NCBI GenBank assembly: GCA_003990745.1
Contig: RBNI01000680.1
Location: forward strand, 1-27,874
Reading direction: 5' to 3'
Source: Jimgerdemannia flammicorona
Lineage: Eukaryota; Mucoromycota; Endogonomycetes; Endogonales; Endogonaceae
DNA length: 27,874 bases
The position numbers and the translations under genes were made by a program. This document shows positions 8,809 through 16,811 of the stretch, in pieces. The notes beneath the pieces are model-generated. The model was not told where the DNA came from. It saw only the letters and a program-made list of their open reading frames with translations, and did not search any database. Each line of letters opens with the position of its first letter. The first letter of the stretch is position 1.

Positions 8809-8924
8809 CTGTACTTAAAATATTCAGTTGGTGAATTTATGTGAAAATAAATAATCAATAAAATCTGTTTTGTTTTAGGATCTCTCTCAAAATACTAACC
8901 TGATGGCAAGCCCCCCTTTTTTAC
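8809..8924 (-). other. Intron of 116 bp in hAT transposase
   Basis: Removing the minus-strand segment from GTAAAA (8924) to TACAG (8809) joins ELGITTK to ILAIITDNTTNHS, which restores the family pattern GITxKILAITTDNASNN without a gap. This is strong evidence for a spliceosomal intron. Confidence 0.8.
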
Positions 8925-9700
8925 CTTGGTTGTAATCCCAAGCTCTTGGATATAACTAATAAAAGCATCTGTAGTATTGTCTTCAGAATGAGAGCCAGCA
9001 AGTTTGACAAAGTCAAGGGTGAGAGATTTAAGCTACCAATTGAGGTCAATCTAATGACTAGTAATACCCAGAAATGAAATTGCATTGGGAGATGTCCATG
9101 TATCAATTATAAACAAAATTTTGTCTGCTGAATTCTGCTTATTGAATATAAGGTTAAATTGGTGAGCTCTTTATAAATATATATATATAATTCAGCTTGC
9201 AAAGGTCACAATGCTGCTCTTATTTTACCTAAAGTATCTGGCAGAGATTGTTATGCTCCTTCTTATAAGCCTCCAGGACATCTTTGCAAATAGTATCAGT
9301 ACTTGGCAAATATAAATCATGCTTGAGGAGACCAAAGATGCTATACAATTGATCACTCTCAATGATTGTGAATAGCTGGTCTGTATATATAATCTAGCAA
9401 ATGAGCTAATTTCAAAATTCTGCTGAAGAGTATGGCTAAATATTTTTGATTAAATGGAGTTGTTGATACAGAAATGGTCAGGCAATCAGATAAATGTACC
9501 CACTACAGCTTGGATGTTGATTTTATTTGTCTTTATGTTCTTTTTGATTTTGTTAAAGTACTTATCTTTTATATATCAATATATGTTCAAAGTCATACTA
9601 CCAAGTATTTTGAACTTCTGGCTGGTACAGTTTATAGGAGTGAATGAAATAGTATCATGTGTATATCAAACAAAAAGTGTCAGTTATATCAATAGATGTA

Positions 9701-9952
9701 TCTTAATTTTTTATCTGCAATAATTACAAATAATATCATCTCCTATCTTAGTATAATATTGCCAGATTTTGGAGCAAGGATTGCATGAAAGGTGTGGAAC
9801 TATTAGAGATATTTGACTTGAAGCATCATCAGTACTGTGAACTGTTGAAGACTGATCTGTCAACATGTGTGTTTGTATGTTTGTATATGTATGGGTATGT
9901 TTGTATATGTGTGTATTATATATGTGGATGTATCTAGCATATAAGTCATGTG
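9701..9952. other. 5' untranslated and GT-rich end region of hAT copy 2
   Basis: From about 9790 this matches positions 1-165 (hAT copy 1), including the GTGTGTTTGTATGTTTGTATATG tract where copy 1 has GCG in place of GTA. No gene seen. Confidence 0.6.
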
Positions 9953-10288
9953 GAGGATTTGGATTGGAGGATTTGGTTGAAGGATTTGGATGAGGATTCA
10001 GATTGAAGAATTCAAATTAGAGAATTTGAATTGGAGGATTTGAATTGAAGGATTCAGATTGAGTGATTTGGATTGAGTGATTCAGATTGAGTGATTCAGA
10101 TTGAGTGATTTGAATTGAGTAATTTGGATTGGAGTAATTTGGATGGGTGATTGGATGGGACAATTCAGATGGGGCAATTTGGATTAATCTGAGTTGATTT
10201 GAATAGCTTCAGATTTGAGATTCAGATCAAATCATCATATGATGAATCAAATCTGGATTTGATTTGAATTGACTCATTTGAAGCACTA
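9953..10288. repeat. Right subterminal array and terminal inverted repeat of hAT copy 2
   Basis: 14-bp units such as GATTCAGATTGAGT and GATTTGGATTGAGT, followed by a terminus ending GAAGCACTA. The same order occurs in 165-499. Most differences from copy 1 are CG replaced by TG or CA. Confidence 0.88.
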
Positions 10289-10296
10289 TTTGTAAG

Positions 10297-11050
10297 CTAC
10301 TTCTTTCTTGAGAAGGGTCTGGATTGGGGTAGCAATTTGGGCAAAGTCCTTAATAAACCTTCTATAGTAGGATACTAGTATCAGAAATGATAATATTTCC
10401 TTCAGGGTCTTGGGTACCAGCCAATTGTTGATTTTCTCAGTCTTTTTTGAGTCTGTATGAATTCCTTCTTTTGAAACTATATTTGAGTTTCTGTTTTCCA
10501 AAGTAGCATTTCTTAGTATTGAGTCTCAGGTGGTTCTTGCAAGTAAGCTTGAAGAATTCTTCTAAGTAGTATAGGTATTTCTCAAAATTTACTGAATAGA
10601 TATTTGAATCATCTATATATATAATCAGATAGTAGTGAATCAGGGAGATATAGACTGAATTCATCATCCTCTGGAAGGTGGGGGAGATATATTATAAAGT
10701 CCAAAGAGCATTCAGAGATATTCAAATAGTTTTCCTAGAGTATGAAAGGCTGTCTTCTGAATGTCTTTGGGATCTTATAGAATTCTGCAAAAAGATCTAT
10801 ACTACTGAAGTATCTGGTATCTTATAACTGATCCAAGAGGTCATTAATTCTGGACAAAAGATAGGTATTCTTTTTGGTGACTGAATTGAGTTTCTTATAA
10901 TCTATATAGGATCTCCATCTTCCTTTCTTTGATACAATAAGTATAGAACTGACCCAAGGGCTAATAGAGGGTTAGATGACTCTATTGTTCAAGAGTTCTT
11001 AAATGTAATCCTTTTTGAATATCTTTAAGTGATGGGATATTCTATAGAAT
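10297..11050 (-). pseudogene. Reverse transcriptase of element A
   Basis: RT copies the element RNA into DNA. Motifs on the minus strand in order: VSSILIVSKKGRWRSYIDY and KKLNSVTKKNTYLL, RYFSSIDLFAEFYKI (first catalytic Asp), MLFGLYNISPTFQRMMNSVY, then LIIYIDDSNIYS with the YIDD box (10608-10619) intact, and KTLKEILSFLILVSYYRRFI with KDFAQIATPIQTLLKK leading into RNase H. The motifs fall in several frames, so small shifts have occurred. It is cut at the hAT target duplication (10289-10296) and resumes as RNase H at 3562. Confidence 0.92.
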
Positions 11051-11625
11051 TTCTGCTAGATAGGTATTGCATTTTCTGTATTTATACTATAGTGGTATAA
11101 TGGGTTATATGGCAGATTGCCATAGTCTGTAGTGAAGATGTCTTGATATTTGTTAAGGAGTTCTACTAGTTGTTGTCATTGCTAGAGTGTCAATTCTTCT
11201 CCAATATTGGTAGAAGGCTTTACTATCTCCTGGGTTACAGAGGAGCCTTTCCTTTCTTCTGGGACCTTTTGCTGTTTTCTGATAAGTTTAGTTCATAAAT
11301 TTCTCTATGAGATCAGTTGAGAAAAGGCATTAGATATCTTATGATAGTTCTTTTTAGCAATATGATGGTTTCCCAACTTTGATTGGTTGCTTGGAAGTGC
11401 ACTGGATTTATCTTGTCAGAGAATGTGTATCCTTCTATATCCAGATACAGAATATCTTCATTGGGTTCAAAGAAAAGGTTTCTGAGATTAGGTGATATAA
11501 AGATTTCGAATGTGGTTTGCTCTCTAGACTCTAGAATGAGATTCTTGTGCAGTTTGACTGATTGGCAGTATACTTGCTGGGGAACATTTCTCTTGAGGTA
11601 ATTGACTTAAAGGAGGTATATCTCT
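11051..11625 (-). pseudogene. Linker between dUTPase and RT of element A
   Basis: Continues the dUTPase frame: after the dUTPase C-terminus comes NVPQQVYCQSVKLHKNLI, SREQTTFEIFISPNL, NEDILYLDIEGYTFSDKINP and then sequence leading to RT. Readable but not a family I recognise. A 72-codon plus-strand frame at 11383-11601 is only its antisense. Confidence 0.55.
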
Positions 11626-11942
11626 TTCTTATCTGAACTTCCAAATCCTTTAGCTCATCTTGTTCCTTCAGTCAGTTCAGAGGTTTTTTGTAATTGTAGA
11701 GTCTTGACCTTCATGAAGACTGCTTGGGCAATCTTCTGTCCTCTTATAATTCAGTGCCACTCTATACTACTATTGTATAGGATGACCTTAATTTTGTCTA
11801 TATATCCTGAGTCAATGGTTTCTCCTTCTATAGTTATTTCTTATCTAGTAAGTCCAGACCTTGAAGTCAGTTGGATGTAAGTTCCTTGAGGTAGCTATAT
11901 GGCTAGCCTAGTTCTGATCATCAGTGTTCTTCCAGGCTTGAT
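11626..11942 (-). pseudogene. dUTPase of element A, C-terminal part (motifs 2-5)
   Basis: dUTPase hydrolyses dUTP to dUMP and pyrophosphate, limiting uracil in cDNA. The minus strand reads PGRTLMIRTRLAI, PQGTYIQLTSRSGLT (motif 2, Arg-Ser-Gly kept), GETIDSGYIDKIKVILYN (motif 3 with the catalytic Asp kept), GQKIAQAVF (motif 4) and AKGFGSSDKK (motif 5). In-frame stops are few: LAI-stop-LP, LTR-stop-EI, EWH-stop-II and R-stop-AKG. The N-terminal part lies at 18301-18372, separated by element B. In the reconstructed element it sits between protease and RT. Confident by motif order. Confidence 0.88.
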
Positions 11943-12484
11943 TGTAAGTGCACAACCTCCAAGCCACCAAAATCACATGTCATCTTCAGAACCAATTTGA
12001 AAACCATATGCAAGACTACAAAACAAGTTACTGAAGAGATCATCTGGTTACACAAAATATACTAGTAAGCACGAGAACTCACCACCAAGACACAGAATAC
12101 TAGAAGAAGTACTATAACTATAAGACCAACTCTGAACCACTATAACTAGTTTAGTGTACTGTACTATTATAAAAAGAAACTGAAAGTACCAAACTCAAAT
12201 CAAGACAAGAAGAACTCTATCTCACCCATCAAAAGGTTCACAAACTGTACTTATTAACTCAAGACCAAGATATATCATAACTATACAAGACCTCATTATT
12301 TAGCAGAAGCAAAACACATTTGAATAACTCTGTTTACTCTATCTGTATCACCTCCATTAGAGAGTGACAGATGCTTCATCTGAACTCAAGAAAGCCAACA
12401 TCGTTGAAACCAATCTCAAGCCATCCACATGATAGATATTACTACTAGAAATTGCCTCGGATTATAGAAAATATCATTTCTGAG

Positions 12485-12495
12485 AGATTCGAACC
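12485..12495 (-). promoter_or_regulatory. pol III B-box-like sequence inside LTR of element B
   Basis: Minus strand GGTTCGAATCT against the B-box consensus GGTTCGANTCC. The 3' LTR has GGTTCGAACCT at 17354-17364. The TTCGAA CpG is conserved in both LTRs. A 62-nt segment around it can pair in a T-arm and acceptor-like way, but no proper D-arm is seen, so a tRNA is not called. Confidence 0.3.
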
Positions 12496-12533
12496 CCCAG
12501 CCATAACATTGGGAGTTCTCGCCCTAGACAAAG

Positions 12534-12746
12534 ATGGCCAGTCCTTGCAAATGCACCAGCAGACCAAAAAAAAAGAGAACCAAGACCTGTTATCCTTATA
12601 CAACCACTACCACTAAGGACAGTCTTAATCTTATAAGAGATAGAAGTGATGACATCTTGAAAACTGAGTCAGAAAACTGCTCAAACTTTGCCAGCGATGA
12701 TGCCATCAATAGTGATGTCATTGAAGACTACCCAGACAGTATCTAA
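12534..12746 (+). CDS. Small ORF inside LTR of element B
   Basis: 70 codons starting MASPCKCTSRPKKKRTK and ending EDYPDSI; basic at the N-terminus, acidic at the C-terminus. The 3' LTR has the same start (from about 17404) but an 11-bp insertion near 17540 ends it early. It lies upstream of the LTR TATA box. Probably fortuitous; there is no evidence that it is expressed. Confidence 0.2.
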   Translation: MASPCKCTSRPKKKRTKTCYPYTTTTTKDSLNLIRDRSDDILKTESENCSNFASDDAINSDVIEDYPDSI

Positions 12747-12935
12747 ACCTATAAATAGCTTAGTAGTCATAGTATAATTAGATTAGCCTTGTATGACATG
12801 ACTGTAAACTGACTCAGCAGTCAGACAATCTCTTGACATATCAGATCACACTTATACTAAATGACTGTATTCTGACTTAGTAAGGCACTTAGTGCTACAT
12901 CCATATTCAGCATAGCTCAGATAGCCCCTCACTAG

Positions 12936-12943
12936 TATAAATA
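12936..12943 (+). promoter_or_regulatory. TATA box of element B LTR
   Basis: TATAAATA preceded by CTCACTAG and followed by a pyrimidine-rich CCCTTTCCCCTGACCTC. It is conserved in the 3' LTR at 17816-17823. Likely pol II promoter of the retrotransposon transcript. Confidence 0.65.
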
Positions 12944-13242
12944 CCCTTTCCCCTGACCTCAGAATCTCAGACTCAAACACACAAGAATATTTCTGAACAC
13001 TTTTCACAATATCCCTTTACACAATTACTCCCAGTATAGCAATATCATGAATAGCAAATAAACCTATTTAATAACCCACAAACTACTCTTAAATAAATCT
13101 GCTCCCCGTTAGGTCCCACTCCTAACCCCATCACGAAATTTCCTAATTGGATATTGTCTGCAGCGATATGCCAATTCAACTAAGCTGGTCTTAGTTTCTT
13201 GAACTTCCTAAAATATGGAAAATCCTGAACATCTAGAACTAG

Positions 13243-15420
13243 TCCAAAAAAGGACTTTGGTTGAGATGTCAACCCGATCTTGAAATCAATAAGCATAGAG
13301 GATGTACTCTATATGAAATTGATCTTGACCATAAGAAAATAGTCTTTCAGAATATCCAGAACTTCCAGAAAACCCTTCCAGAACTATGTAACAGTTACTC
13401 TAAAAAGCAATCCTCTTACAACTTGGTAGCAGTAGTTTACAATCTAATTCCACTTCAAGATGCTTCCTCACCCTACTACAAACCCTTCTGTGAATTCCTA
13501 CAAGTTGGTATAAAGCCCAACCTCTGAACTGGAATTTATCCTGAACTATCTGACAATCTAGAGAGAATTGAACCTGATGTACAAGGACAATTTGACCTCC
13601 ACATCTGTAACAAGTGGGACAAACTTCATTCAAAGAAAGAAATACTCCAGTTAAATCAGCAAATAGGTGAAACCCTATTCACCGAACTCTTTGCACTACA
13701 CCCAGCAAGTCAGAATGAAGAAGGTCTTATAGAAGCCTTCTTTACTCTTCTCAATAAGAGTTTTGTCAGCTCTACAAATCCAAGCGACCTAGGACAACCA
13801 TCAGCAGTCTTTCTAGCCTTAGTTCCTCATGAAGCCCAAGCCTCTATAGCTAAGTAGCTCAACTCTACCAACTTTTACCATACCAGGACCAAGACCACGT
13901 TATACTACCAATTCCAGAATAGCAAGGCCTGCCATATTCTTAAAGAAGAAGCAAGAGAAACCCTTCATCAACTACCTGACCCCGAACCAGAAGTAGGCCC
14001 TACTACTGCTCTACTGAAATCTAAAATCAATACCAAACCAGAACTTGACTTTGAATTAAGTCCCTCCGAAATCAGATATACAACTGACTCTATCTATCTC
14101 GATACTGAGCAAACCCAACTACACAAGGACCAAACTGAAGAGAAGGAGGAGTATTTCAGTAAATTTGATCCTGGATACACTACCGAAGGAGATGCACCTC
14201 CATCAGGACAGAACACACCTATACAGCAACAAACAACTACCTATCGAGCCCTTACTCCAGACTCACAACTATTACTCCAGCAACTTACACAGACCCAAAG
14301 AACCCCATTACACTCTGCACCAGTACCTCAAGTAGTACTAGTAACACCACTACCAGCAGTCCAACCACCTCCAATAAATAACATGGCAATCCAACAGATT
14401 CTAGACCTCACAGCCCAGGTAGCCATAATGGCAGCAATCATTACTGCCTTAGCCAAACAGACCTGACCTACCAAAAATCTGAGTCTACCTATCTTCAATG
14501 GTACTGCACAAGAAGTCCAAAGCTTCATTAGTATAGTTGATACCAACTTCGAAGCCAATCAATGGACCAATGAGTGAGTTGCTAACCACCTTCTGACAAA
14601 CAATCAAGACTACACTCTGGAACAACTCTTTGCTACTACTACAGCCTATATCTGCCAAGTTGTTACATTCTTCTGAGGACCTACTGAAGAATGGTGGCAA
14701 ACCCTTCCTGAAAAACCCCTCACATGGGACACCCGACCTGCAGTAGTTGCTCAGAATGCAGCAAATAATGCCCCAGGATATAAAGCCCATCCTGCAGCCC
14801 CTGGACTCAAACAACTCATGATTGCTCAATACTACAGCAAAACCATGATTGCCAAATCTTGAGTAAAACTTCGCAACCTCAAATTTGATGTACATGGCAA
14901 GGAAGAATTCAAAACTTTCTGTATAAAACTTGAGTCACTTCTGAACACTGTTAGCCTAGGATATGTTGCCAATGATGAAGCACAAAATGGTATAAGAGCA
15001 GACCATTTATTTGATGCTCTGTCTGAATGGCTTACTAGAAAGATCTGAGAACAAGACCGCCCAGTTGGTTGCAATCATCAACAATGGTGCCTAGTAAGAA
15101 TCAAGACTATGGTCAAGCGAATCCTAACAGCAGGACCAATTCTGCCCTGAAGACAATTCAACAACAAGGAAAAGACTTGAACCAAGAAAGAAGAACCCAA
15201 GCATGAAGTATCCTGAGCTCCCTTAACATCCACCTCATGGACACTCAGAAATCATGAACCCACCCAGCCAAGTACCTTCAAGAAACTCACTGAAGGAGAA
15301 AGGAATGAACTTCGAAGAAGCAGAGCATGCTTCTACTGCCGAAAGACAGGACACATGACCAGTGCCTACCCCAACTGAAAACCCCGAACAGCAATATGAG
15401 CAACTGTTACTACTCTATAC
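13243..15420 (+). pseudogene. gag of element B, with CCHC zinc knuckle
   Basis: A single frame (codon phase as 13261) runs from inside the LTR, through the primer-binding site, into the structural protein. The N-terminal part reads LYEIDLDHKKIVFQNIQNF, and after the LTR YNLIPLQDASSPYYKPFCEF. A Pro/Gln/Thr-rich acidic middle (about 13980-14340) is followed by the capsid-like part with FNGTAQEVQSFISIVDTNF, EEWWQTLPEKPLTWD and KEEFKTFCIKLESLL. The nucleocapsid knuckle CFYCRKTGHMTSAY (15328-15369) has its last zinc Cys replaced by Tyr. In-frame nonsense codons: TGA at 13525, 14464, 14575, 14674, 14860, 15046, 15148, 15178, 15214, 15376 and 15397, and TAG at 13855. No intact ATG start was found in frame near the 5' edge. 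Confidence 0.85.
13424..13432 (+). other. Primer-binding site of element B
   Basis: TGGTAGCAG begins three bases after the LTR end, matching the CTACCA 3' end of initiator-Met-type tRNAs, the usual primer for many Ty3/gypsy elements. Complementarity beyond the first 7-9 bases was not established. Confidence 0.6.
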
Positions 15421-15450
15421 TACCTCAATAATCTGACCACCAGAACACTA

Positions 15451-15861
15451 GACTTTGTCAAGTTAAGACAAACTGCCAAGGCCCCAACCAAAGGAAGTCA
15501 AAAAGCAGCTGGATATAACCTGTATGCAGCTGAAGAAGCTACAGTCTCCAATCGGGAAGTTAAGCAAGTCTATACAGGAATCAGCATCCAAATCCCCGAA
15601 GGACATATTGGAAAAATATGCTGTCACAGTAGCCTAGCATTGAAAGGACTCTCAGTAGAAGGAGGAGTCATTGATAAAGATTATATAGGCGAAATTATTA
15701 TCCTTATCCGAAACCATAGTTGGACACTCTTCAAGATTCCCATTAGATTCTACATTGCCCAGATCCTATTCGAAAAAATCGAGTCAACTCTGACAGTCAA
15801 GGAAGTCCCTGAACTACTGCCCACAATCTGAGGATCCAAAGGATTTAGCTCATCAAACAAG
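15451..15861 (+). pseudogene. dUTPase of element B, between gag and protease
   Basis: Same reaction as the dUTPase of element A. Motifs in order: AAGYNLYAAEEATV (motif 1), IPEGHIGKICCHSSLALK (motif 2, where the usual Arg-Ser-Gly has become His-Ser-Ser), GGVIDKDYIGEIIILI (motif 3, catalytic Asp present), IAQILFEKIE (motif 4) and GSKGFSSSNK after a TGA at 15829 (motif 5, usually RGxxGFGST). Length is about 137 codons, normal for a trimeric dUTPase. It lies in frame with gag upstream and protease downstream, the arrangement of betaretroviruses. The damaged motifs make it unlikely to be active. Confidence 0.92.
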
Positions 15862-15879
15862 ACCCCAGTCCAATCTACC

Positions 15880-16632
15880 ATGAACAAAGAAGAACAATTC
15901 TACAAGAAAATCGAAGACAAATATATACTAAGCAGCCAATGCCTCCATGGCATTGGAATGTACTCTTCCCGAATGATTGATGATTGCTTCTCTTATGTCA
16001 ATGAACTGGCTCAAAGAAGAACCAACAGAAGGAAAGCTCCTACAACTAAAATTATCACCATTAGATCAGACAAACTGCTTACACTTCAAGCTTTTGTCAA
16101 CCGAGCACCTGTCAAGATTATAATAGACAGTGGTGCCTCAGGCAACTTCATCAATGAAGAAACAGCCAATAGACTCAAGGTCTTCATCTCTCCGGTACAA
16201 CAAACACAAGCAGTTGCTACAGCTGATGGAACCTCATATGTTATTAGCAAGGAAGTCTGCAATCTACCCTTCCAAATTGGTGACTACCAAGTACATATTA
16301 CTCTCCAAATCATACCACTTCCTGACAACAAAATCATCCTTGGGACTCTATGGTTAAAACAAGAAAACCTCATAATTGATTGGGTAAACCATTCTCTGAC
16401 CATCAAGAAAGGATGCCACAACTTCAAGCTGCAAGGCAAAAAGGACCCACTCAACTCTAGTGACCCTGGACCAAAGATCACTCATATCAATAAGTTACAA
16501 CTTAAGAAATTAGCCAAGAAATGCCCTCTCTTTGCCATCTCCATCTGTCCATCCAAAGGAGAACCCGAGAACTCTGAAGAAAACTGTTCCAAAGTTGACA
16601 GCTATGTCAGACCACTACTTCAGAAGATCTGA
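15880..16632 (+). pseudogene. Aspartic protease of element B
   Basis: A 250-codon open stretch in the same frame. The retropepsin core is at about residues 70-170: LQAFVNRAPVKIIIDSGASG (active site Asp-Ser-Gly-Ala intact, 16126-16137), then NFINEETANRL, VCNLPFQIGDYQVHIT and NKIILGTLWLKQENLIIDW. Such proteases cleave the Gag-Pol precursor. The N-terminal 60 residues link it to dUTPase. It ends at TGA 16630-16632, after KVDSYVRPLLQKI. RT would be expected next but is absent. Confidence 0.9.
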
Positions 16633-16800
16633 GACACAATTCTGAACCAAACTACAGAACCACCTGCATCTATTATTATCAATGATCAAGAAGAATATAA
16701 AGTTGAACAAATCCTCAACAAACATAGCCACAAGAACTATCCAAATAGTACAACAATACCAGAACAAATTAGAAGGCCCTGATGAGGATGTCAAAAGCTA
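16633..16800 (+). pseudogene. Chromodomain-like scrap and polyprotein end of element B
   Basis: After the TGA the frame reads PPASIIINDQEEYKVEQIL and NKHSHKNYPNSTTIPEQI. EEYKVEQIL resembles the first strand of integrase-linked chromodomains (EEYEVEKIL). In another frame the end is EGPDEDVKS-stop. Everything between protease and this point (RT, RNase H, integrase) is deleted, so only the polyprotein tail remains. Confidence 0.55.
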
Positions 16801-16811
16801 AGAAGGAGAGT
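16801..16811 (+). other. Polypurine tract of element B
   Basis: AGAAGGAGAG followed by one T directly before the 3' LTR start TGTAAG at 16812. Confidence 0.85.

Larger units (their letters stand above)
7299..9700 (-). pseudogene. hAT-family transposase (decayed, intron-containing)
   Basis: This enzyme excises and inserts the element using an RNase H-like core. Reading the minus strand: near 9600 a GSMTLNIY.YIKDKY segment resembles the end of a BED zinc finger. Then follow TDQLFTIIESDQLYSIF, KILFIIDTWTSPNAISFLG with the first catalytic Asp, LTLDFVKLAGSHSEDN, AIITDNTTNHSIFFQ with the second Asp after an intron, CQAHILNLAVQDYL, LAPKELILDV..YWNSTFV, VYNLLIDWLED and VLNWWKVD. The C-terminal dimerisation block reads NYLAIPASSTLIKWVFSDG to YLKSWWG. 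The stop is TAA at 7299-7301. TGA/TAG stops and frameshifts make it non-functional. The start is not certain. Confidence 0.9.
3563..10288 (-). mobile_element. Complete hAT DNA transposon (copy 2) nested in element A
   Basis: The left end reads TAGTGCTCCAAATG and the right end, reverse-complemented, TAGTGCTTCAAATG, with similarity continuing imperfectly for about 70 bp. The flanks are TTTATAAG (3555-3562) and TTTGTAAG (10289-10296), an 8-bp duplication with one transition that fits the hAT nTnnnnAn preference. Excising it rejoins element A RT and RNase H in frame (VAYK then W). It carries a minus-strand hAT transposase pseudogene and about 3.5 kb of other DNA, including coding-like plus-strand pieces and a SINE-like insertion. 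CpG is nearly absent from its right end compared with copy 1. Confidence 0.93.
11943..13420 (+). repeat. 5' LTR of element B
   Basis: 1478 bp, starting TGTAAG and ending CTTACA, a perfect 6-bp inverted terminus. It aligns with 16812-18300; in the first 240 bases the differences I compared are all transitions. It contains a TATA box, a small ORF and, at its 3' edge, the beginning of the gag frame. Confidence 0.95.

Noticed and set aside
9454..9723. 89-codon plus-strand hydrophobic ORF
   Set aside because: It is antisense to the N-terminal part of the hAT transposase.
3554..10297. Mutator-like element with a 9-10-bp duplication
   Set aside because: The flanks can be stretched to 10 bp with mismatches, but TAGTGCT termini, an 8-bp nTnnnnAn duplication and a transposase with hAT motifs fit hAT better.
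14485..15074. Minus-strand ORFs of 80-136 codons
   Set aside because: Antisense of the capsid region of element B; the plus-strand frame has clear domain motifs on both sides.
13243..16632. Alternative genetic code with TGA as sense codon
   Set aside because: TGG is used normally for Trp, CGA for Arg still occurs in the same frame, TAG is also present, and other domains show the same C-to-T and G-to-A damage at non-stop codons.
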